Positions 48,150 through 59,105 of a DNA stretch of 64,000 bases are shown piece after piece. The stretch's first letter is position 1, and every line of letters begins with the position of its first letter. The notes beneath the pieces are model-generated. The model worked only from the letters and a program-made list of their open reading frames with translations, had not been told where the DNA came from and did no database searches. The DNA lies in assembly GCA_028023455.1 (NCBI GenBank), contig JAQFVV010012396.1:10082085-10146084 (forward strand), read 5' to 3'. Both the position numbers and the translations under genes were made by a program. The DNA is from Epiperipatus broadwayi. Its lineage: Eukaryota > Onychophora > Udeonychophora > Euonychophora > Peripatidae.

Positions 48150-48545
48150 TGACTAGTTCTTACTTATGAACCTGAGACTTGGATACTTAACAAAATAGCA
48201 ATTCAGAAACTTCTGACTACTCAACGAAGTATGGAGAGATACATGTTAGGAATAACAAGAAGAGATTGAAAGTGAAATATATAGGTGAGGAACCAACAGG
48301 TGTTATTGACATCATTGAAAGAATTAAGAGACTGAAGTGGAGTTGGGCTGGACATATTACTAGAAGAAATTATAATAGATGATCAGTCGAAGATTGAAAT
48401 TGGATTTTAAGAGATTGTAAAAGACCATAGGAAGTGTGCTGAAGTGATGTGGAGAAGAGAGGATGGAGATCAGAGATGGATTGAACTTGGAAAGATCTTC
48501 ATCTTGCAGTGGATTGATAATGGTTGAAAGTGATGATATAAATAT
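48150..48545 (+). pseudogene. Second RTE 3' fragment immediately downstream
   Basis: Only 10 bp after the previous copy ends, a further RTE 3' end begins at CTAGTTCTTACTTATGAACC. It runs through GTATGGAGAGATACATGTTA and GAAGTGGAGTTGGGCTGGAC to GCAGTGGATTGATAATGGTT at about 48525. It is more decayed (AATTATAATAGATGATCAGTC) and has lost part of the VRWMDE region. Either a second insertion beside the first or an unequal duplication would explain it. Confidence 0.85.
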
Positions 48546-51159
48546 AGCTACTCTTAGAAGATCATCAGGATGTAGATGATATCTATATTTGGCTTGGGAT
48601 TCAAATCTCTGTAGAATTTTTAATGTTTTTAAGTAATTGTGATTTCTAAATAGTCTTAAATGTTTTTATATACATACCAGATCATGCTCCAGCTAGTCAT
48701 TTAATTATTGGTTAGTTAATGGATTTTTTTTTTATTCAAAAACTAAATTATTGCAATGATCATAAATGTATGATTGTAATATGGTATAATCTGTTCCAGA
48801 GAAAAGTGGATAATATTTATATGGGTGCTGAAATCATTTTTTCACTTTTATCTTTAAAGTAAATTATATGATTAGCCGAGTAGTATTTAATATTAGTGCA
48901 CAAAAATGATGTTGGGCATTTCAATTCTATTCAACTGACTACATCAGTCTTTTTTAATAACTCTTAGAAATAACACTACTATTTTAAACTAAACCAAACA
49001 GCACATAGTTACTAGTGATTTTAAAAAGGTATGTTTAAATCTAAATAGTTTCTGAGATGAACTTTCAAAAGTGTTGATTCTATGCATCTGATTTTGTTTT
49101 AATTTTTTTAATAGTTGACTAAAATAATTTAATTTAATATTAATAATAGATATTTTTCTTCCTAGATGATAGCTTGTTATATATGATATATTGTAATTAA
49201 TATAATGAATTGACAAATGCCCTAAAGTCAATTGTCATAATAAAGATATATAAATAGTATGTCAGGCTATGGTGTTTGTGTGAGGTATTCAGGTGTTTCA
49301 AACATGTGATTCACATGGTGAAGGTTGTTTCCATTAAATGTGTGTTAAGTGAGAAAGGGATTAGTCTGAAAATTTTTTATATTGCTCATTAGTTTAGGAG
49401 TTTTTAATAAAGCCATGAAAAGTGCTGAAAATCTAAAAAATTTGAATGATTACAATTATAATTAACATGTCAATAATTTGGGGGGGGGGAATGAATAGAA
49501 ATTAATTGGAATGATGTAGACTGTTTAGTGTTCATAAATATACTTTCTGAAAATTTATAAAGATAGTATAGCACTGATTCTATTTTTTTTTTTTTTTTTA
49601 ATTAAAGCCTCTATATTATTTCATTCAAACTCTTAGTAATTTATATCAGTAATTTATATCAGTGCAACTTCTCATTGGCAGTCCTGAAAAATTTCCTAAT
49701 TACACATACATAAATGTGATCATTTTTTAAATAATATTTTCACTGTATTTAAATATTACATATTTAGCTATTCTGCCCATCCCTCTTCTGTATATTTGAA
49801 TGGGCATATTAAGGTCCTGTACATGAGTGGTCAGAGTAACTTAAAATCAACATGGGTATGACAATAATATTGGCATCAACAAAGGCTTTGAGAATTCCAT
49901 CATCAGATTTTCAATGATATAAATGGCTGAAGAGTTGGAGGGTAGAGAAAATTGAAGCTTTGGCATTAAAGTTCGAAGATTTAATATCTTAATATAAACT
50001 GAGCACTGATTATATATATATATGTGTGGGGGAGATTATGATCTAAACCAACTGATATGTGCTGGTTCAGCATGAAATATGTATATTGGAGATCATTTAT
50101 CTTTTTCACATGTATGTGGTCATGTGTATCAGCTGTATAGGATAGAATAGATATTTGTAAGAAGCTTGAAAGTCTGAATTCAAATCTCTTCTAATTACAT
50201 TAACTGAAATATAGAATTAATATATACAGGGCCAGACTATAATCTAGCAACCATACAATTATAAAATAACTCAAATTGACACATACACATGTTTTAATAA
50301 TTAACTTAAGTTTATTTACTCTGAAGAATATATATGAAAGCAATAAGCAATATTGATTACATTATCTCTGAAGTAGATAAATGAATCAGTAGATAGCTAG
50401 TTAGAGCTTTTCTCTAACTGTGAATTACTGGAGTCTATATTTCAATAACTATATTTTTTTCAGATGGTTATTCACTAGCTATTAAGCACTTTACTGCTCA
50501 CTGCTTCATTAAATCAATCTAATTAGATTTGATTGAAGTTGCTATCAGCTTTTTATTCTGCATTCCAAGTTTCACTTGTCTGCTTTCACTTTACCTTTTT
50601 TCTTCCCCATTTTCACTCTCTATTTAGAATGTTTGTCAGGCAATTTATTAATTTTACTAATTTGCATATTCTTAGTTTCTATTATAATGCAAATTAGCAT
50701 GTCACTACTTGTAGTTAGTCTAATTTTTTTTTACATATAATTATTTATAGATTGGCTCAATGTTGCCTGTATTGTCCAGCTTGTGCATGTACACACACAT
50801 ATATATATATATAACTTTATTAATAAAATACATAACTAATCAAGACACAATACTGGGTGGTGGTATGGGTCTCTCCTCTTTAGTAGTTAATTCAATGTTT
50901 GAAGAAGCAGTTAGGTCCTGAAATCTAGCTTAGAATTTTCTCTTTCTGAATATTTTTCTTTTATCTCTGCCACCATATTTGTAGTAACATCATATTTACT
51001 ATCCTTATACACTCCAGGGTAGCAACTGTATCTTCTAGCATCTCAATTTGTCAGTCTCTTATATAATTTATATGGTTTCTCAAAACTATTATCTTTTAAC
51101 CTAATCTCTTATATTTGTGCAAACATTATTTTACTTAGTGTTTTCCTGAAGGTTTGTGA
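48546..51159. other. AT-rich stretch with one family D copy
   Basis: Family D occurs at about 49990-50210 (CAACTGATATGTGCTGGTTC, TTTTTCACATGTATGTGGTC, GAATTCAAATCTCTTC). There are also a G run at 49481-49489, a T run near 49587 and an (AC)/(AT) microsatellite at 50790-50815. No coding signature. Confidence 0.5.
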
Positions 51160-51465
51160 TGATGGTATTCTAATTGTATATTTATATTGGACTATTTTCA
51201 TCATCTAATAATATATGTATCGAATGTCTTTAGAAAAATTAAACTTTATTTAAATATTCCAAATACATTCAACTGTTAGTAATAGCATATCAAACAGGTT
51301 AGTATATGCACAATGTTTCGAGAGGTATTGGTCTCCCCTCTTCTTCAGGTGTTGCTGGCCTGACCAGTGACAGTACTAATATGGGATTTGAACTTGAGTC
51401 TTTAGATTCTTGATTTTTGAATTTTAAGGTAATGCTCTAACCTACTGAGCCATTCTGCCAAAGGC
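51160..51465 (-). repeat. Family C, single minus-strand copy with clear box A and box B
   Basis: This is the clearest family C copy. On the minus strand the box A is AGAATGGCTCAGTAGGTTAG (complement of 51438-51457), and the box B CAAGTTCAAATCCC follows about 60 nt later (complement of 51383-51396), as in a class II-like tRNA. Then come GTCACTGGTCAGGCCAGCAA and CACCTGAAGAAGAGG, with a five-pair AGAGG...CCTCT helix before CGAAACATTGTG, and the GATGAAAATAGTCC tail. It lies directly downstream of the minus-strand Penelope endonuclease fragment, so the tail could be Penelope-derived. Confidence 0.75.
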
Positions 51466-51589
51466 AACAGTTTGTAGTAATTTCATATACTTATCTATGA
51501 GGTTCCTCCTGATTTCTCCATTTTTTCCTAAGAGCAAAGTTGATTAGTGGTTTCCATAGATTATGTATAGTCACACTGGGTTGATTATG

Positions 51590-51843
51590 GGATTTTTTGC
51601 CATTGTCATGTGAGCAGCTTCTTTAAATTTTCTGCTTTGTACCTTTTCTTCTCTATCCAATATTTTTGTATTTTCCCCAATTGAACATATGTTCATTGGC
51701 ACGTACATGTTCTGCTACTTTAGACACATCTATTTTCTCTCTTCTAATTATCAGTTTGTGTTCTTGCAAGCGCTTTTCAATAGGACAACTGGTCTCACCA
51801 ATTTATGTTCTTCCACATTCATATGGTATTTCATAGAGAAAAG
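51590..51843 (-). pseudogene. Penelope-like element GIY-YIG endonuclease fragment, decayed
   Basis: Minus-strand translation gives FLYEIPYECGRT, stop, IGETSCPIEKRLQEHKLIIR, then KVAEHVRANEHMFNW and, in another frame, REEKVQSRKFKEAAH. This matches the C-terminal endonuclease of Penelope-like elements: Y-x-IP-x-x-CG-x-x-YIGET with the Y lost to the stop, R/P-I-EKRL-EH, and AEH...H. Stops after RT and at IG* and a frameshift show it is dead. The RT domain is not visible on this strand upstream, because an oppositely oriented fragment abuts at 51863. Confidence 0.87.
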
Positions 51844-51862
51844 ACAATTATTAGTACTGTAG

Positions 51863-52062
51863 TGTACCCATACATTCCAAAAATAGTAGGCACATTAAGG
51901 AAAATCTGCAATCAGTATAACATCAGAACAGCTTTCCAGAGCCATACCACCCTATGAGGAATTCTAACATCTACAAAGCCTAAACTTGAAATGATGAAAA
52001 GAAAAAAACTGCATACATTCTGCTCTCTTTGCTTAATAGATACAACCATATATGTCCACTAA
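51863..52062 (+). pseudogene. Oppositely oriented Penelope-like fragment (RT/endonuclease linker)
   Basis: The plus strand from 51863 reads VYPYIPKIVGTLRKICNQYN, IRTAFQSHTTL, stop, GILTSTKPKLEMMKRKKLHT. Penelope-like proteins have a similar stretch between RT and GIY-YIG (P-I-x-x-x-LRK...NIRT-F...T). It abuts the minus-strand endonuclease piece with only about 20 bp between, making a head-to-head Penelope pair. The assignment rests on pattern memory and is less secure than the endonuclease piece. Confidence 0.55.
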
Positions 52063-54640
52063 TAGGTTGCAATGATAAGCTTATATCAATAATGGTGTTT
52101 TTTTAATTTGTCTTTGTGCATATTTCCATTAATTTCTAACAAGAATACATTATTTCTCTGGAAATTACTAATGCATTGTTGGCTCTGATTAAGGTTCATT
52201 TTATTCTTATTTCTGTTATTTATTTCAGTCTGTTTATTTGTTATTATGAGTACCACTCATCATAAGTCAAGTTAGTAGCCATTGACAATAAGTAATGTTT
52301 CTTAATGTTTTAATCTCATCAGCTCTATTCTTTCCATAGCTAGGATTTCTATTTAAACTTTATGACATATTTTTTTTTATTTTTTGCATTTAAATTTTTT
52401 GATTTGCAAGATTTGCAGTGATAACATTTTATTTTTGTTAAATCTGCTAGTTCTTTTCTTCTTCAAGGGCTTTATTTTTTGATTAGGTGTCATATTTTTA
52501 TTAATGTTATTTATTTAGAGCAGATTCTGGTGATATTTCTGCATTCATTAAATGCCGGAATCTTAGATTATGGACTATCATTCCACATATGTACTATTCT
52601 GTAGTGCCTTCTTATAGAGTATTGCAAATCTACAAGGATTGCCTATTTACTTATCCAAGGCCTTTCCATATTTACCTGATTTTTCAGGTTGAAAGTACAG
52701 TATTGTATTATTACCAATGATTTTGTACAAAAATACAGTTTTTACTTTTTTATAAAACAATTCATCGCAGTCTCTGCAAGCAATACTTTATATGTAACGG
52801 GACAATACACGTATGTTCATTAGCTAGTTTTAACTCATCTTTGCTAATGTCATTTGTATTAAAATAAAATTTTAGTCTATCTTATCTTGGTTTGATTCAT
52901 CAAATTCCTCATCATTTTGAATTTTTTTTAAAATTTTTATCTAGCTCATTTATTTTCTTAGTTTTCTAGTTTCTTTTTAAAATTTCTCCTCACTGTCAAT
53001 AACATTGTCTTGTCATAAAATAAAAAAAACATATTAGACACAGTAATGAACAAACATTTATTAAACTGATTTACAATTTGTTGTAATCTTACAGATGCTT
53101 CTGTGAATTGTCTGTTATAAATTTAAAACTGTAAAAATTTTATTGATTTTATTTTTTATATTTAAGCAAATTTATTTATCATTATCATTTGTTGAATAGC
53201 ATAGAATATAAACATTATCATATTTAATAGTCATTGATACTAATGCTTAAGAGAAAATATAATTTTATAGAGCATTTTTGAATGGCTTCCCAAGCAGATT
53301 GTGTGATCGATGCTTGTATTAAAATATGTATGCTTATGTTTTTGACATTATTTCTACTAAGGAATAAAACTATAGAATTGTACAAATAAATAGAGGTGCT
53401 CACACATGTAAAATAAGGTATTTAATATAGAATAGAATTATAAGTTTAACATTACAACACTAAAATATTTTTAAGTAAAACAAGTGTATTTCAGAGGCTA
53501 AACTGTTGAATGGTTTCATTTTTATTTATGTACAGAATCAGCAGTTATTACATTTTATATTGTGTGTGTGTGTATGTGCAAAAAGTTATGTGCTTAGATT
53601 TAGCAAAGATTGATTTTGATTGCTAGAATATTTACTAAACATTATTATTAAAAAAGTCAATTTAAATTTAATTGAAATAAATATTTGAGAACTATTAAAG
53701 TTTATGATTTATTTATTTTAAATAAATGTTTGTAATATTATTTTAAAACCCAGAAGTAAAAAATGAAGCCATTGAGAAATACTGAAATTATTATTTCTTT
53801 CTTTATTTTTAAAATGTCATTCATAAAGTTTTATTGCACTGATTCAAAAAATCTAAGCATCTATCAATTTTGTTGGTAATAACCATGCCAACTTCTTCCA
53901 ATATTTGCTGAAAAAAACAAGAAACCCCAATGCATAATGGGAAATATATTGAATCAGACATCAGCTGATCAATGGATATAAAAAGTGGAATTTGGAAAAT
54001 CCAAACAGTCTTCATAAATTTTTATTGCAGTCAAAATCTAAATAGGTTCAAATTGTTAAATAGCCTTGCCATCTACATGGTATTTGACTAAGCTAAACAG
54101 CTAGGCATTTTTGCCTTTGCTAGTTAAAAATGACTTATTATCATGCTAAGAAGAAGATAAATCACAACAAATAAACCAGAAGCCATTATTGATTAATTAA
54201 TTAATTCTTTATTTCAAGAAATCTCATTTATTACAGTCAACTGTTATTGGAAAATGGAAGAATTGACTTATAGAATGCTGTCTCACTACTTCAACAATAA
54301 ATTGCTGGACTTTTTCAATTGGGAAATTATATTTTTTAACTTCAAATAAATTGGTGTTTATTTTCAAAATATGGTAAAATAATTGTTCTTTTTTACTTCA
54401 AGAAAATGTGTACATCTCAATGTTGTTAACTTATTTCGTCGTTAATTGTAGTAAGGAAAAACTTTATTTTTCAACTCAAATACGCCTCCATAAATTGTTG
54501 CTCGGAGAAATGCTGAAATTTGATTCAAAAATGAATGAGAATCATTTTGTTATCCCTTTATCAGATATATGATCAGAACTATTAGCAACATGAATTAAAA
54601 ATCTATAAATGAATAGATTAATTATATATCTCAAAGAACC
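52063..54640. other. AT-rich non-coding stretch
   Basis: Nothing firmly recognised. A (GT)n run is at 53559-53573. The minus frame at 53821-54015 has no domain. Confidence 0.45.
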
Positions 54641-55336
54641 AGCAAGCATCACATGATCACATCTCCAATACTAGCACATAATTGTTTATAAACAAAGCAA
54701 AGCAAAACTCCATAGAGTAGTGCCACCTGTGCTAAACAGAGTAATCAATGGATGCCAGAAGGCTTGTGCATAAAATCCCTATCTAATGCCTACTCACCCA
54801 ATATCCCCAGACTAGTTTCTGGCTTGTTTAGCACAGGTGGCACTACTGTATGGAGTTTTGCTTTGCTTTGTTTATAAACAATTATGTGCTAGTATTGGAG
54901 ATGTGATCATGTGATACTTGCTGGTTTAACACCAATCCTGCCTAATAGGGTAGTGGTGGCTATGGTTGTTAAAGAACCAAAGACACCAAAATGTATGGGT
55001 GCTGAACTGAGTTCAGACCCATATGACTATATAAGCTATTGAGCTTAGATTGAAAATATATTTTTTGTGTTTTCAATTTAATGCTCATAGTTTTGTAGTT
55101 AAGTAGAGATAAAAGGTGGTTGCTAGAGGGTTGCATTAGATCCTAAGATCTAGATGCAGTGCTCTCAGATCCAAAGCTCCTCACTGACGAAGGTCACAAG
55201 CCAGAAACTAGTCTGGAGATATTGGATGAGTAGGCATTAGATAGGGATTTTATGCACAAGCCTTCTGGCATCCATTGATTACTCTGTTTAGCACAGGTGG
55301 CACTACTATATGGAGTTTTGCTTTGCTTTGTTTATC
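54641..55336. mobile_element. Hammerhead repeat family B: best copy, inverted part plus more than one unit
   Basis: The minus arm 54641-54826 ends inside hammerhead stem II. The plus arm 54827-55336 holds one full circularly permuted unit of 460 nt (54827-55286), then the first 50 nt again, from TTTAGCACAGGTGGCACTAC to GCTTTGCTTTGTTTAT. Inside the unit, in order: GTGATCATGTGAT, AATCCTGCCTAATAGGGTAG, AAAGACACCAAAATGTATGG, GAACTGAGTTCAGACCCATA, AGTAGAGATAAAAGGTGG, GCAGTGCTCTCAGATCC, the hammerhead, and TTATGCACAAGCCTTCTGGC. GAACTGAG.TCAGACCCATAT is also in family A, so the families are related. No frame of note. Unlike the other family B loci it lies outside the Gypsy element. Confidence 0.82.
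55169..55227 (+). ncRNA. Type I hammerhead ribozyme, family B, plus copy (intact core)
   Basis: The core is CTGACGA at 55184-55190, stem II GGT-CACAA-GCC (one G-U) at 55192-55202, GAAA at 55204-55207, minimal stem III AC-TA-GT and C17 at 55213. The outer stem I pairs ATCCAA (55169-55174) with TTGGAT (55222-55227). The inner part pairs CTCC and A before the core with T and GGAG after the cleavage site, leaving a small asymmetric loop. All invariant core residues are present, and the N at position 7 is C here and T in the minus copy at 28120-28181. Activity is not shown; the two-base stem III loop suggests a dimeric fold. Confidence 0.72.
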
Positions 55337-58300
55337 TCAAAGAAGTAATGAATGCTAATCCTTTGGATAAAATTATAACATGTTCAAATGAATTAAAATA
55401 CTGCTTGTAACAAACTATCACTTTGTATCCAATGCTTAAAGAAATGCATTATGGATTATCAATGCTAAATATTTAAATGCCATTCAATGGATTATGAAAC
55501 TAAATATTTAAATGTCACTTCTTGTGGATTATCAAAGCAAGTATTAAATATGATAAATATCCAAGCGATAAGCAATCTTAAAACGAATTGTGTTGAATGC
55601 AACTTACCTTGAATCAACAAGTATGACGAACAGAATTTATTAATCTTTATGCTGTGTCCAGAAAGGATTATATTATAATAATGATATTAATTGTGCAATA
55701 AATTGATGGATTATTTAATGCACTCTATTATAATTGCTTCTTTCATAGTTAGTTATTATTATTAATGTAATAAAGTTTCTTCTGATATTATTACACTCAT
55801 GTACAGATAATATTTTTATTTAATTTTTATTATTGGTGATACTGAGTGGGATTAAATGTGATTTACTTTAGATTTAGGTTGTATAAATGAAAGTAACCAC
55901 TAAACTTATATAAAACTGACCTATATTGCAACTATTACATATTTTATGGGTTCTTAAGTTTCAATATCAAAGTAAATGGAATTAATCTTCCTTATAAGGA
56001 ATATTTTATGCATGACTCTTATATGTTAGTATTAATGTTTCACTGTTATATAGTACATAATAAGGCATATTAATGATCTAGTTATATTTTGTTAGTGGAG
56101 TAGCATTCCTAACATTTAAGCTTGCAAATGAATCCAGTAAAAGATCTTGAGGTGAAATAAATAAGCCCAACATAGTAAATATTATTTAGGTATCCTAAGC
56201 AATAATTGTATTTGTTTCTTTTAAAAGAATGAAAACTTCTCCAGCATTATGAAGGGAAGTTGATTAATAATTGATTAGTTAGTGAAACAAATTAATTAAG
56301 AATCACATAGAGCATTTATTATTGATCATTATGATAATGATTATTATCCTCCAGTATTTCGAATTGAGGATTATTTTTTAAAAATAATAACCTATTCTTA
56401 TTTAATGTTAGTATCATTGCAACACTATCTGAAAGTTCAAATTAGATTTAGGAAACAAATATTACTATTTATTAGACATTTTATATAATTTTCTTATTGT
56501 TATTATTGATTTTTATCATTTATTTTGTATTGTGTAATAAAGTAATTGCTATTTTTTAATACTTATCTTTCATATTGCATATTTATGATATAAAGATCAT
56601 ATTTGAGATATTAGCTCACTCATAAAATCTATTTGGATTAATTACATCATTATTGTATTGATGCTATCTGAAGCATAGAGGTAATGGGTAAGATGATGTA
56701 CATATTCCTTTTATATTATCATATTCTAAAATGCATAAACACACTTTACATCCATGCATTTATTTTTTATTTTATATAACACTGAGATAAATTATTAGTC
56801 AACTTTATATTTAAAATTATTAGCTTTAGTTTTAAAACATAAATTTGCTCTTGATTAGTTGTTATAGTCATCATCATCATTATCAACCATTATCAATCCA
56901 CTGCAGGATGAAGGTCTCTCCAAGTTATTATAGTAAGAAACCATATATTTGGAAAGATATTTTTTTATTAAAATGTAATAAGATTAAGAGTATGTGTACT
57001 ACTATTGAATCACCCTGACAAATTTATTTATTAAATGGAAATTATTATTAAAGTATAGAATAATTTTACCATATGTGATAATATAAAAACTTGTATGTGT
57101 TGTGAAGTTAGGAATAGTAGTTGCACTTCTTTAGCATTTAGCGGCACACTGTTTCAACCAGGATCATAACATCATAACCAGCTTTTCTTTTGGTTTCAAC
57201 ATATATATATGTATTGTTTTTCGAAGAATTATATATATATACCATACCAAACTTCCCACTGTATATAACTTGGACCAACATTTTACAGCTTAATAAATTT
57301 ACCAAATATTATGTTGCCATGTCATAAATATATCAAAGTATATCGTGCCGTATTTGCCTGCATTATATCATTTCCACCTGGGGTGATCATGATAAAATTT
57401 CTAGTCAGTTATATTCTCTGGCCATCATATATAACAGATACTCAGAAGGTTAAGCAACAATCTCTTATATCTAAGAACATTTTTATCGGCTAGTTAATCC
57501 TAAGTGCCACTTTCATTGCTGAAAGAATGCCTTTAAGATAACCCTCTAGCAGTCTTATCATGAGAATGGTATAATACCTTCAACTCTTCATCTAAATGTT
57601 CTCTTCTCAGAATGTGTGACAAACTATTTTTAATTAGGTTTGGAAAGAGAGAGAGATAATGGACAACTATGTTTAAAAATAATATGAATAAAAAAATAAA
57701 ATTTATTTACAACTATTCTAATTTATTTTTATATAAATCAAATATATGTAAGTACATATGCAGGCAGGATGTATTCATATTGAAGAAAGATCATTTAACT
57801 CTCAAGCTCTGGTATGCTTACATGAACCCACTTTTGCATAATAAAATAATTCATGATCTAATAATAGTATTAAAGAATGACAAACAAAAAAATTAATATA
57901 TCTGTTATCATAAATATTAAATATTAGGCATGGAAATATATATATATCAAAATATAATATTTAAATACAAATATATTGTCTATACTGAACATAATATAAT
58001 TAGAAGGGATTTGAACATAAATTAATAGTTTTTAAAGATTAAGCAATAAAAATTAAAATATGTTTGAGAGTAATTTTAAATATTAAGTAACAAATATTAA
58101 AAAATGTATAATAATAATTAGCAGAGAACATTAAAATAAATTTTAATCACTTTTAAAGAACTTTTACTCTAAATAAAATGGATCTTACCCAATACTTTTA
58201 GAATTCTAATTTTACAACTAGTCGACTAGAATAGGTTCGAACCATTTAGGTAATTGATATACTAAACTATGACTATTGTGTAAAGTTCATTGCTTCATCT

Positions 58301-58775
58301 GGTTTAGCTCTTTTCAATTATTAACAAATATAATGACGGTATATATGGATTGTGTGACCATCATGGATATGTCTACAAAGATTGGGAGAGGTGATAGGCA
58401 ATTATTTCTTATTTCCATTGATTGGAGATATGGGTAGGAGGCCACATAGTTCCAGGTTTTGACAACCAATATATTTATAAAAGATTTTGCCTCCTCATGG
58501 TGAGGCTGTCAACTATAATATGTGTTTCCACATTATCTTAATCAAGGGTTCATAATTTAGTTGCTTCTTAAACTACTAGGAAATGCCGCTCTGTCCAGCT
58601 TAATGCTCCTGAATGTATTAACAAAGTCTCAGCTGGTTGAAATGAGCCTCATGTTGATTTTTCTCATTCACTTTTTTTTTTTTTTAACTTTTTTTTTTTT
58701 GTGCGTCTAAGTTACATCTCAATTTAAGAAAAAAAGGTCCTGTCTGGTTTCTGTCCCCCAATTTATGTCCGAAGC
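55337..58775. other. AT-rich non-coding stretch
   Basis: Contains the RTE fragment at 56868-56924 and (AT)n runs near 57205-57240. Between 58340 and 58660 there is a less AT-rich stretch (GGTAGGAGGCCACATAG, ATGGTGAGGCTGTCAAC) that may be another old SINE, followed by T runs at 58669-58700. Confidence 0.4.
56868..56924 (-). mobile_element. Very short RTE 3' end with (TGA)n tail, minus strand
   Basis: The minus strand reads CTTGGAGAGACCTTCATCCT, GCAGTGGATTGATAATGGTT, then GATAATGATGATGATGA. This is the last ~45 bp plus tail of the RTE family at 587-1953, including codons for LGETFI and QWIDNG. Extreme 5' truncation is usual for target-primed LINE insertion. Confidence 0.88.
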
Positions 58776-59105
58776 TTGCCTACACAGTTTGGCACAGTTA
58801 GTAAAGCATCACTTGGGATTGGGAGGCCCAGGATCAATTTTGGTGCTTGTAGTTCTGATACTCAAACTTCTTATGAACTCCTGAGCAATAAATCCATATG
58901 TGGTTTTTTACCTTGCACAGTTGATAGAGCATCTGATTTGGAATCAGGAGGTCACAGGATCGATGCTAGCACTTGAACTTCTTATGAACTCTCCAAGTGA
59001 TAAATCCATTGATAGAGTGTCTGATTTGGGATCAGGAGATCCCAGAATCGACTGTGGCAGGTACAGGTCTGTCACTCAAACTTCTTAGGAATTCCGAGTA
59101 GTAAA
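58776..59105 (+). repeat. Three tandem tRNA-like units (tRNA-Pro-like anticodon arm)
   Basis: Units begin near 58785, 58911 and 58998. The middle unit has GCACAGTTGATAGAGCATCT (box A), an anticodon arm TCTGATTTGGAATCAGG at 58932-58948 with five pairs around a seven-base loop whose central triplet is TGG (proline), and a T-arm-like AGGATCGATGCT. The first unit has GGATTGGGAGGCCC and AGGATCAATTT. The third lacks its box A and has GGGATCAGGAGATCCC and AGAATCGAC. Each unit is followed by ACTTCTTA(T/G)GAA. They are tRNA-derived SINE units, not functional tRNAs. Confidence 0.72.
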
